DNA from: Noviherbaspirillum sp.
GTDB taxonomy: Bacteria > Pseudomonadota > Gammaproteobacteria > Burkholderiales > Burkholderiaceae
Assembly: GCA_028292785.1 (NCBI GenBank)
Contig: JAQGLQ010000542.1
Span: 1 to 7,012 of the forward strand
Length of the DNA: 7,012 nt
Reading direction: 5' to 3'
Within the stretch, counting starts at the first letter, position 1; every line of letters starts with the position of its first letter. The notes beneath the pieces were generated by a model. That model ran no database searches. It saw only the letters and a program-made list of their open reading frames with translations, and had not been told where the DNA came from. The translations under genes and the position numbers were made by a program. Of the stretch, positions 1-6,291 are shown piece after piece.

Positions 1-183
1 TTAAAGCTGGGCGCGGCGACCCGTCTAGGCGGGCGGATATCGGCCGCGAACATTGCTTTCGACGATCACCCTCCGGAAAAGCGGTATTCGGACCGGATCG
101 AGACGGTTACGGTTGATTCCATCTTTAATTGGCTGGAACGGTCGGGCATGGGGAGCCGCCCGATTGCGATCCCGGCACGCTGA
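1..183 (+). CDS. C-terminal end of an unrecognised protein (5' truncated by window edge)
   Basis: Frame 1 is open from the first base to a TGA at 181-183 and gives about 60 residues. The tail looks like a folded protein rather than a shadow frame: a mixed hydrophobic and charged segment, then a stretch reading FDDHPPEKRYSDRIETV, then a predicted helix around VDSIFNWLERSG, ending GSRPIAIPAR. Third codon positions are GC-rich, as in the confirmed genes of the window. The other two forward frames here give low-complexity, arginine-rich translations typical of shadows. The gene is convergent with the phosphatase gene, and the two stop codons are about 50 bases apart. I do not recognise the family from this tail, so no function is assigned. 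The start lies outside the window. Confidence 0.6.
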   Translation, partial: LKLGAATRLGGRISAANIAFDDHPPEKRYSDRIETVTVDSIFNWLERSGMGSRPIAIPAR

Positions 184-233
184 AGTCGGAACAGACCGTC
201 ATGTGTCAGGCACCGAAAGACGACCCGAAGAAG

Positions 234-1013
234 TCATCGGGATGTCTTCGCCTTATCTGGCGGCATAACCAGTTTGACGATCGCCAGCGTGCAATTATCG
301 GCCGATATGCCGACCGCCCGCTCACGCGCCTTGTTGATCAGCATTTCCGATGCCTGCCGCGGCGAATTCATAGCGATGGCTGCGCCAAGTTCGGCATCGC
401 TGAAATAACGCCAAAGGCCGTCGGTGCAGAGCAGGAAGGCATCGCCCGCTTTCAATCCCTCGCAGCGGCGCACCGCCGTTCTGGGTTCCTCGCTTGCACC
501 AAGCGCGCTCAGCAGAACATTGGCCATCTCGTGGCCCGCCGCCGCGTCGCGTGCCAGCTTGCCTTCGTTGACCAGTTTCTCGACATAGGAATGGTAGATC
601 GTTCGCTCCGCTCAGTTCGGCCCCTGGAAGCGGTATAGCCGGGAGTCGCCGACAGGGGCCCATATGGCTTGCCGGTCCGGGGTCAGACTCAGCAGCACGA
701 TCGTACTGTGGGGCTTTTTCTCCGACGTCAGTGCCGTGAGTGTAAGCACCGTGTGAGCGTCATGCACGATCGTGCGCAACAGCATGTCGATATCGTCGGT
801 GAGCGGGGAAAAGGATTCGAAAGCCTGACCGGCAGTCCGAATGACTTGATCAGCCGCCAGGGCACCGCCGCTCATTCCGCCCATGCCGTCGGCTATGACA
901 GCCATCACATGACCTGGAGCCTTGGGTGCGGCGAATATCGCAACACGATCCTGCTGTTCATCGCGATCGCCGAGATGTTGTCCTGTCGCTGCTTCGATCT
1001 TGTATAAATTCAT
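234..1013 (-). pseudogene. PP2C-type (PPM) serine/threonine protein phosphatase, interrupted by an in-frame TGA
   Basis: Members of this family are metal-dependent cytosolic phosphatases that remove phosphate from serine and threonine, often opposing an Hanks-type kinase. Read as one frame, the gene has 259 residue positions, normal for a single-domain bacterial PP2C. Visible motifs in order are RDEQQD (Asp22), ADGMGG (Asp42), GDSRLYR (122-128), CTDGLW (Asp198) and ADNCT (Asp239), so the metal-binding aspartates are present. Codon 134 is TGA (612-614). It follows GPN and precedes AERT, and the similarity continues in the same frame on both sides. This is therefore a nonsense change, not a frameshift. 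The first ATG after the stop is codon 163 (525-527), and neither half holds all metal ligands. The ATG at 1011-1013 is the only plausible start, because an in-frame stop lies five codons upstream, but it has no good Shine-Dalgarno sequence. Family assignment is firm. Whether the gene is dead, read through or mis-sequenced is not decided by the sequence. Confidence 0.85.
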
Positions 1014-1213
1014 TGTCCGAAAGCATTACACTGAGTTGGCAAGCGATTATTGCATGCAACTAATCCTTCCGGCGGCTTCATTTTGTACATGCTGTATCCG
1101 ACAGATCTTCGATGGCTCCGGCGCCATGCGCGTCCGATCGGCCAGAGCAACGTATACGACCGCCGGTTTCACTCTTAAAATAGCGGTCTACCGCATTTCA
1201 GAGCATTTATCCC
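1014..1213. other. Divergent intergenic spacer between the phosphatase and ydcH-like genes
   Basis: This stretch separates two divergently oriented genes and should hold promoters for both. I see no gene in it. On the plus strand TAAAAT at 1176-1181 resembles a -10 box, but no good -35 box lies 16-18 bases before it. A short inverted repeat, GCGGT-CT-ACCGC, sits at 1183-1194 just before the ydcH-like start. A perfect 10-base palindrome lies at 1050-1059. No run of T follows the hairpin, so it is not a convincing terminator. None of the promoter elements is strong enough to assign with confidence. Confidence 0.4.
1050..1059. promoter_or_regulatory. Perfect palindrome TTGCATGCAA, possible operator
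   Basis: The ten bases TTGCATGCAA read the same on both strands and lie 37 bases upstream of the phosphatase start codon, in the divergent spacer. That position would suit a dimeric repressor or activator. A single 10-base palindrome can occur by chance, the symmetry does not extend beyond it, and I see no second copy nearby, so this is only a candidate. Confidence 0.15.
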
Positions 1214-1414
1214 ATGGCCCTACCGGAAGATATACAGCGCCGCATCATCGAATTGGAAGTCGAACACCGCGACCTCGATTCCGTTATCGACCTGCTGGCT
1301 CTGGACTTGCATCGCGACGAACTGCAGTTGCGACGCCTGAAAAAACGCAGATTGCAGCTGAAAGATCATATAACGTTATTGAGAATGCAATTGATCCCCG
1401 ACGTTCCCGCCTGA
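1214..1414 (+). CDS. YdcH-family (DUF465-like) small coiled-coil protein
   Basis: A 66-residue, highly charged protein with no signal peptide or membrane segment. Residues about 6-58 form one or two amphipathic helices with leucine or isoleucine at heptad-like spacing (RRIIELEVEHRDLD, then LRRLKKRRLQLKDHI), which is the usual look of the YdcH/DUF465 family. These are short cytoplasmic proteins of unknown biochemical role. The arginine- and lysine-rich stretch RRLKKRRLQLK matches the conserved C-terminal helix of that family. The ATG at 1214 is the only reasonable start, and its Shine-Dalgarno sequence is weak. The stop is 39 bases before the helicase start in the same direction, so the two are probably co-transcribed. 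The family call is by pattern only and no specific function should be inferred from it. Confidence 0.75.
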   Translation: MALPEDIQRRIIELEVEHRDLDSVIDLLALDLHRDELQLRRLKKRRLQLKDHITLLRMQLIPDVPA

Positions 1415-1453
1415 TTCTTCGCCATGCTGCTTGTCCTTTAACTAATTGCTGAT

Positions 1454-3460
1454 TTGACCACTAACACTGCATCCACGACCCTGCCGGGCACACATGACCT
1501 TGATGTCGAGCGGCTGTTCGATCATCAAGGTCCGCTAAGTCACTCGGTCGGAGGTTTCCGTCCACGTAAATCCCAGACCGAAATGGCAAAGGCGATCGCC
1601 CAAGCGATCACCGACCAGAAAACACTGGTCGCCGAAGCCGGAACCGGAACCGGCAAGACTTTTGCGTATCTGGCGCCCGCATTGCTATGGGGCGGGAAGG
1701 TCATCATCTCTACGGGCACGAAGAACCTGCAGGATCAGCTTTACCTGCGCGATATTCCTACTGTACGCAAGGCCCTGAACGCGCCGGTATCGGTAGCGCT
1801 GCTCAAGGGGCGCGCCAATTACGTATGCCATTTTCATCTCGAGCGCACGCTCCAGAATGGCCGGCTGACCGCACGCGAAGACGTGGGGCATTTGCGCGAG
1901 ATATCCCGATTCGTCAAAACCACCTCGTCGGGAGACAAGGCGGAACTGTCGAAAGTGCCGGAAGCGGCATCGGTGTGGAATCTGGTGACCTCCACGCGCG
2001 ACACCTGCCTTGGCGCCGAGTGTCAGTACTATCAGGACTGCTTCGTGATGAAAGCGCGCAAGGAAGCACAACAGGCGGATGTGGTGGTCGTCAATCACCA
2101 TCTGTTCTTCGCCGATGTCGCCCTGAAGGATACCGGTGTAGCAGAACTGCTGCCGTCCGCGAACACGATCATCTTCGACGAGGCACACCAGCTTCCCGAA
2201 ACGGCTTCGCTGTTTTTCGGCGAGACCATGTCGACGTCTCAGGTGCTGGAGTTATGCCGCGATGTCCTGGCGGAAGGATTGGCGCACGCGCGCGACGGCG
2301 CCGATTGGCCTGCGGTGGTCAGCCCTGTGGAGCGTGCGGCACGAGATTTGCGGCTCGCATTTCCACAAGACTTTGTCAGGCTGGCGGTCGGCCAGATCGC
2401 GCCATCGAGTCCTTTTTTTCCCGCTCTTGAAAAACTGAAGGAAGAGTTGCAGGGAATGGTCGACACGCTCGAGTCGCAGGCCGAGCGCGCCGAGACGATA
2501 GAACAATGCCGCGTACGAGCGATCGATCTCGCCACGAAACTCTCTGCTTGGAATGCACCGGATAAAAGCAGTGCGAATACGGCCGAGGGGCAGGAACGCG
2601 TGCGCTGGATCGAAGCGTTTACCTCGTCCTTGCATCTGCATCAGACGCCGCTTTCCATTGCGCCGATCTTCAACAAGCAGCGTGAAGGCGCTCCGCGCGC
2701 CTGGATATTCACCTCTGCCACGCTCGCAGTCAAAAACGATTTCAACCACTACATGTCCCAGATGGGACTGTGGAATGAGCCGGCGCAGTCCTGGCCGAGT
2801 CCGTTCGACTACGGCGCGCAGGGCTTGCTGTATGTGCCCGATAATCTGCCGCAGCCAAACTCTTTCGAGTACACCGATGCGGTGATCGATGCGGCGCTGC
2901 CGATGATAGAAGCGGCCGGCGGCCGCACCTTTTTTCTTTGCACCACGCTGCGCGCCGTGACGCGCGCCGCGGAACGCCTGCGGGACGAATTCGCAAAACG
3001 AAATTTGTCTTACCCGCTGATGGTCCAGGGCGAAGCGGGCCGCACGGAATTGCTTGATCGTTTTCGTGCAGCAGGAAATGCGGTGCTCATCGGCAGCCAG
3101 AGTTTCTGGGAAGGCGTGGACGTGCGCGGCGAAGCCCTGTCGCTGGTCATCATCGACAAGCTGCCATTCTCTCCGCCCGATGATCCGGTTCTTGCGGCAC
3201 GGATCGAGGCGCTCGAGAAAAAGGGTTTGAACGGGTTCATGCATCATCAATTGCCTGAAGCGATCATCAATCTCAAGCAGGGCGCAGGACGACTGATTCG
3301 CGACGAGACCGATCGCGGCGTACTGATGATCTGCGATCCCCGGCTTGTTTCGAAACCTTACGGCAAACGGATCTGGCAGAGTTTGCCGCCGTTTAAGAGG
3401 ACGCGCGAAGCCGCCACCGCCATGGCTTTTTTCGACAAGCAAAGTGCTCCGCCCGGATGA
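1454..3460 (+). CDS. yoaA: YoaA/DinG-family ATP-dependent 5'-3' DNA helicase with iron-sulfur cluster
   Basis: This superfamily 2, XPD-like helicase unwinds DNA using ATP. E. coli YoaA acts with the HolC subunit of the replisome in repair of stalled forks. The 668 residues carry a Q-like motif (FRPRKSQTEMAKA, 35-47), Walker A (AEAGTGTGKT, 60-69), four cysteines placed to bind a 4Fe-4S cluster (Cys125, 185, 190, 196), DEAH (242-245), SAT (421-423), motif V (GSQSFWEGVD, 547-556) and motif VI (QGAGRLIR, 609-616). Length and the segments around CLGAEC and VVNHHLF fit YoaA (about 640 residues) better than E. coli DinG (about 716). The start is taken as TTG at 1454. An in-frame stop lies at 1439-1441, and the first in-frame ATG (codon 44) would cut into the nucleotide-binding region. 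No strong Shine-Dalgarno sequence precedes the TTG. All core motifs are intact, so the enzyme should be active. Confidence 0.93.
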   Translation: MTTNTASTTLPGTHDLDVERLFDHQGPLSHSVGGFRPRKSQTEMAKAIAQAITDQKTLVAEAGTGTGKTFAYLAPALLWGGKVIISTGTKNLQDQLYLRDIPTVRKALNAPVSVALLKGRANYVCHFHLERTLQNGRLTAREDVGHLREISRFVKTTSSGDKAELSKVPEAASVWNLVTSTRDTCLGAECQYYQDCFVMKARKEAQQADVVVVNHHLFFADVALKDTGVAELLPSANTIIFDEAHQLPETASLFFGETMSTSQVLELCRDVLAEGLAHARDGADWPAVVSPVERAARDLRLAFPQDFVRLAVGQIAPSSPFFPALEKLKEELQGMVDTLESQAERAETIEQCRVRAIDLATKLSAWNAPDKSSANTAEGQERVRWIEAFTSSLHLHQTPLSIAPIFNKQREGAPRAWIFTSATLAVKNDFNHYMSQMGLWNEPAQSWPSPFDYGAQGLLYVPDNLPQPNSFEYTDAVIDAALPMIEAAGGRTFFLCTTLRAVTRAAERLRDEFAKRNLSYPLMVQGEAGRTELLDRFRAAGNAVLIGSQSFWEGVDVRGEALSLVIIDKLPFSPPDDPVLAARIEALEKKGLNGFMHHQLPEAIINLKQGAGRLIRDETDRGVLMICDPRLVSKPYGKRIWQSLPPFKRTREAATAMAFFDKQSAPPG

Positions 3461-3640
3461 TGCCAGATGCTGTCGGCCTGAAATTCCATTCTTGAAGGTT
3501 TTGCAAGAGACGCCAAGACGTAGCGCTTCCACCAACATGACAGCGAGCTTTGCGGTCATCGATTGGCCGGCCGCTGCGGCTTTCCGGAACAGGACGGCGG
3601 AATTGAGTTTTTACAAGATTCGTTCGGGTAAAATCGGCAT
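3461..3640. other. Spacer between the helicase gene and surE, no gene recognised
   Basis: About 180 bases separate the helicase stop from the proposed surE start. The stretch should hold the promoter of the surE-pcm-nlpD-rpoS cluster. TAAAAT at 3629-3634 matches a -10 box in five of six positions, but the nearest -35-like element (TTGAGT, 3603-3608) is 20 bases away, longer than ideal. A start of transcription about 7 bases after that -10 would fall almost on the proposed surE start codon. A small GC-rich hairpin (GCCG-CTG-CGGC, around 3570-3582) is followed by only three T residues, so it is not a clear terminator. Open frames here translate to unrecognisable sequence. Confidence 0.4.
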
Positions 3641-4378
3641 CTGCGAAGCCTTATCAGTAATGACGATGGTTATCTGGCTCCAGGAATCGTCGCTTTGGCG
3701 AATGCGCTCAGCCCGATCGCCGAGATCACGGTTGTAGCGCCCGACAGCAATCGTTCGGGCAGTTCCAACTCGCTCACGCTCGACCGTCCGCTGTCGGTTT
3801 ACCGGGCCGAAAACGGCTTTTATTTCGTGAACGGCACGCCCTCGGATTGCGTCCATGTGGCGCTGACAGGCGGCTTGTGTGCCAAGCCGGACCTCATCGT
3901 CTCGGGCATCAATCAAGGTCAGAACATGGGTGACGACACCCTGTATTCGGGCACGGTGGCGGCGGCGACCGAAGGATTTTTGTTCGGCATTCCGGCAATC
4001 GCATTTTCGCAAGTGGAAAAGGGCTGGGAACATCTGGATGTCGCCGCCAGAATAGCGCAGGAGGTCGTCCAGCGCGATTTTCACGTGCTGCAAAAACCAT
4101 ATCTTCTCAATGTGAATATTCCCAACCTCCCGTATGAAAAAATCAAAGGCTTCGCGGCGACGCGCCTCGGCAAGCGCCATCAATCCGAAGCGGTGATCAA
4201 GACACAGGATCCCCATGGCAGGGAAATCTTCTGGATAGGCCCAGCCGGCAAGGCCAGGGATGCGGGGGAGGGCACTGATTTCCATGCGGTTGCCGCTAAT
4301 TTCGTCTCTATCACGCCATTGAGAATCGATTTAACCCATATCGAGCAGCTCGACAATCTCAGAAAAGGATTCGCATGA
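3641..4378 (+). CDS. surE: SurE 5'/3'-nucleotidase (stationary-phase survival protein), apparent CTG start
   Basis: SurE is a cytosolic, divalent-metal-dependent phosphatase acting on nucleoside monophosphates, linked to stationary-phase survival. The frame entered at CTG 3641 gives 245 residues, the normal family length, beginning (M)[15 protein letters not shown]. This places the metal-binding pair at Asp8-Asp9, exactly as in characterised SurE proteins. The serine of [12 protein letters not shown] is residue 39 and the [12 protein letters not shown] asparagines are 91 and 95. [11 protein letters not shown] follows. An in-frame stop lies at 3629-3631 and no ATG, GTG or TTG exists between it and TTG 3695. 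Starting at TTG 3695 would give 227 residues without NDDG. The CTG is one base from ATG, GTG and TTG, so a substitution or a base-call error is also possible. No clear Shine-Dalgarno sequence precedes it. The stop overlaps the pcm start by 4 bases (ATGA), implying translational coupling. Family is certain; the start is inferred. Confidence 0.93.
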   Translation: MRSLISNDDGYLAPGIVALANALSPIAEITVVAPDSNRSGSSNSLTLDRPLSVYRAENGFYFVNGTPSDCVHVALTGGLCAKPDLIVSGINQGQNMGDDTLYSGTVAAATEGFLFGIPAIAFSQVEKGWEHLDVAARIAQEVVQRDFHVLQKPYLLNVNIPNLPYEKIKGFAATRLGKRHQSEAVIKTQDPHGREIFWIGPAGKARDAGEGTDFHAVAANFVSITPLRIDLTHIEQLDNLRKGFA

Positions 4379-5244
4379 GTGGCCAGGAAAAGCGTTTTCC
4401 CCTCCGGTTGTCCTCCGTTGTCGAAGCGGTGCCCGGTTCAGGTCACGCCCTAAAGCAATCACTTAGAAAGGTCGCGACTCCGCAAACCGCGACGAAGAAT
4501 GCCGCGCAGAATTCGCTGCGCATGGCGCCGCCGGTCGCTCCCCAGGTAAAAGGCGGCTTCGTTTCCGCACCGACGCAGCGCGATGTACAGCGTGCGGTGC
4601 CTCTGGTTTCCGACGCGGTCCGGGCAGCGATGGTGGAGCGGATAGCCAAGCAAGGCGTGAAGGACGCCAAGGTGCTGGCGGCGATGGCGGCGGTTCCGCG
4701 CCACCTGTTTCTGGACTCCGGCCTGTCGAGTCAGGCATATATCGACGCCTCCTTGCCGATCGGTCATCACCAAACGATTTCCCAGCCTTATATCGTCGCT
4801 CGCATGATCGAAGTATTGCGGGCCAATGGCAACGCCGGTGCCCTCGACCGCGTGCTCGAGATCGGTACGGGCTGCGGATATCAGGCCGCTGTTCTATCGC
4901 TTGTGGCCAAAGAGGTCTATTCAATAGAACGTATCAAGCCCTTGCATGAATTGGCAAAAGCAAACCTGCGTCCGATGCGGATCGCAAATATCCGGCTGCA
5001 TTATGGAGATGGTATGCTTGGGCTTCCGCAAGTTGCTCCTTTCGACGGCATCATTCTGGCCGCGGCCGGAATGGAAGTGCCGCAGGCATTGCTGGAACAA
5101 ATGACTGTCGGCGGCAGACTGGTTGCCCCAGTGGGGGCGCGCCACCAGGTGCTCCAGCTGATCGAACGCGTGAGCAAGTGCGATTGGACGACCGTAACAT
5201 TGGAAGATTGTCATTTTGTCCCGCTACGCGCCGGTACCGTGTGA
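4375..5244 (+). CDS. pcm: Protein-L-isoaspartate(D-aspartate) O-methyltransferase with N-terminal extension
   Basis: Pcm transfers a methyl group from S-adenosylmethionine to the abnormal carboxyl of L-isoaspartyl residues, starting their repair in aged proteins. In the 289-residue product the catalytic domain begins near residue 78. It shows AAVPRHLF (105-112), the substrate-site motif [13 protein letters not shown] (130-142), the S-adenosylmethionine motif [11 protein letters not shown] (161-170), [11 protein letters not shown] (221-231), GGRLVAPVG (247-255) and FVPLRAG (281-287). E. coli Pcm has about 208 residues. The additional 75 or so N-terminal residues are rich in Ala, Pro, Gln and basic residues, look disordered and contain no signal peptide. 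Long forms of this kind are, to my knowledge, common in Burkholderiales. The ATG at 4375 lies within the surE stop (ATGA overlap), and codon use in the extension resembles the rest of the gene. Internal starts at Met50 or Met86 are possible, but the coupling to surE favours the full form. Confidence 0.95.
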   Translation: MSGQEKRFPLRLSSVVEAVPGSGHALKQSLRKVATPQTATKNAAQNSLRMAPPVAPQVKGGFVSAPTQRDVQRAVPLVSDAVRAAMVERIAKQGVKDAKVLAAMAAVPRHLFLDSGLSSQAYIDASLPIGHHQTISQPYIVARMIEVLRANGNAGALDRVLEIGTGCGYQAAVLSLVAKEVYSIERIKPLHELAKANLRPMRIANIRLHYGDGMLGLPQVAPFDGIILAAAGMEVPQALLEQMTVGGRLVAPVGARHQVLQLIERVSKCDWTTVTLEDCHFVPLRAGTV

Positions 5245-5307
5245 AGGCATGGCATGGCGCTCTCATGGGAGTTTATTGCCGACTGGAGCTCTCGAATAAT
5301 TGAATGC

Positions 5308-6291
5308 ATGAGAATGAAAAAAGTACGTTTTATGTTTCTGGCGGTTCTGCCCGCATTGCTTGCCGCATGTAGCTCTACGCGTCACCCGGCACCCGTGGTG
5401 GATCGCGCGCCAGGTGCGAAGCAAGCCGAGCTTCCGCGCGCAGCTCCCGGCCCCGTGCCGGTGGCTCCCGGCGTCGCGGCAGCCGCGCCAAGACAAACCG
5501 ATAACCGTGGTTATTACACCGTAAGAAAGGGTGACACCCTGGTCCAGATCGCGCTTGAATTCGGCCAGAATTATCGCGATCTGGTCGCCTGGAACAATTT
5601 GTCGAATCCAAATGACATCAAGGTCGATCAAGTCTTGCGCGTCGCGCCGCCAGATGCGGTTGCAGGTGGCGCGCAGACGGGCAGCGTTGCGATTAACTCG
5701 GGAGTCGAAGTGAGACCCCTGCCGGCGCCATCGGCGCAGGCAAATCCTCAAGCCGTGAATAAAACCGCGCCGCGCGGTGACAAGCGTGTTTATTCGGACA
5801 GTGCGCTGGCTGACTTGCAGAAATCCGACTCGTCTGTTGCACCGCCGGCTATCGCAAAGGTTGAACCGCCCAGACCTGCGGAGACCAAACCCGTCGACAA
5901 GACCCCGGAAACGCAGGGGGACGATGAAAATCTCACCTGGGTATGGCCCGCGGACGGGAAAATCGTTTCGCATTTCAGCGACGGGAAAAAGGGGATTGAT
6001 ATTGCCGGTAAAATTGGACAGCCTGTCCTGGCCGCAGGATCGGGGAAAGTCCTTTACGCAGGCAGCGGGATCCGCGGCTATGGAAACTTGGTCATCGTCA
6101 AACACACTAACAATTTGTTATCGGCCTATGCGCATAACAAAACCATATTTGTAAAAGAGGATCAAACTGTTAACAAAGGTCAGAAAATTGCCGAAATGGG
6201 CAATTCCGATTCCGATATGGTGAAACTGCATTTCGAGATACGCCAACAAGGAAAGCCTGTCGATCCATCGAAGTTCCTACCTGCTCGCTAA
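5308..6291 (+). CDS. nlpD: NlpD-like lipoprotein: LysM plus degenerate LytM (M23) domain, amidase activator
   Basis: NlpD is an outer-membrane lipoprotein that activates the periplasmic amidase AmiC during septal peptidoglycan splitting. From Met at 5308 the product has 327 residues. It has a basic start (MRMKKVR), a hydrophobic stretch and the lipobox LLAAC with the lipidated Cys at 21. A Pro/Ala-rich linker follows. Then come a LysM domain (about 68-113, YYTVRKGDTLVQIALEFG), a second low-complexity linker, and a LytM domain (about 213-325). The LytM zinc ligands are incomplete: KKGIDIAG lacks the first His and KLHFEIR has Lys where active enzymes have the first His of HxH. That pattern is typical of non-catalytic NlpD/EnvC activators. 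The frame is also open from ATG 5254, which has a GAAGG sequence 6 bases upstream and lies 9 bases after the pcm stop. That start would give an unusual 38-residue leader before the Cys. Met 5314 would give an 18-residue signal peptide. The signal peptide guided my choice; translation may begin at any of the three. Confidence 0.92.
   Translation: MRMKKVRFMFLAVLPALLAACSSTRHPAPVVDRAPGAKQAELPRAAPGPVPVAPGVAAAAPRQTDNRGYYTVRKGDTLVQIALEFGQNYRDLVAWNNLSNPNDIKVDQVLRVAPPDAVAGGAQTGSVAINSGVEVRPLPAPSAQANPQAVNKTAPRGDKRVYSDSALADLQKSDSSVAPPAIAKVEPPRPAETKPVDKTPETQGDDENLTWVWPADGKIVSHFSDGKKGIDIAGKIGQPVLAAGSGKVLYAGSGIRGYGNLVIVKHTNNLLSAYAHNKTIFVKEDQTVNKGQKIAEMGNSDSDMVKLHFEIRQQGKPVDPSKFLPAR
6101..6200. other. AT-rich segment inside the 3' part of nlpD, possible internal promoter region for rpoS
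   Basis: By direct count these 100 bases have 36 G or C, clearly below the rest of the window. They encode the end of the NlpD LytM domain and lie about 90-190 bases upstream of rpoS. Loose promoter-like hexamers occur, such as TTGTAA at 6149-6154 with TAACAA at 6171-6176 (16-base spacer), but none matches the consensus well. In E. coli the main rpoS promoter lies within nlpD, which makes an internal promoter plausible. The exact position here is conjecture, and the E. coli one lies further upstream. Confidence 0.25.

Noticed and set aside
612..614. TGA in the phosphatase as a selenocysteine codon
   Set aside because: I know of no selenocysteine PP2C, the position is not a catalytic residue, and I see no convincing hairpin just after the codon as bacterial selenocysteine insertion requires.
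129..638. A 169-codon plus-strand open frame across the phosphatase gene
   Set aside because: It is a shadow of the minus-strand PP2C frame, whose motifs are clear. The plus-strand translation shows no domain.
2252..3559. A 435-codon open frame on the minus strand opposite the helicase gene
   Set aside because: It is antisense to a helicase with all motifs intact. Its translation is rich in Arg and His with no recognisable domain, as expected for the complement of a GC-rich gene.
3570..3582. GC-rich hairpin after the helicase gene as an intrinsic terminator
   Set aside because: The stem is only about 4 base pairs and is followed by just three T residues, so it does not meet the usual pattern.
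594..3655. Idea that the odd codons (phosphatase TGA and Tyr140, surE CTG and Ser3) record an oxidative-damage mutator, since all could be explained by transversions
   Set aside because: The ancestral bases are assumed, not known, and four sites are too few. Sequencing error or ordinary drift explains them equally well.
3345..3737. Plus-strand open frame spanning the helicase end, the spacer and the start of surE
   Set aside because: It overlaps two confirmed genes in another frame and its translation across the spacer is unrecognisable.
5263..6105. A 280-codon open frame on the minus strand opposite nlpD
   Set aside because: It lies opposite clear LysM and LytM domains and has no family features of its own.
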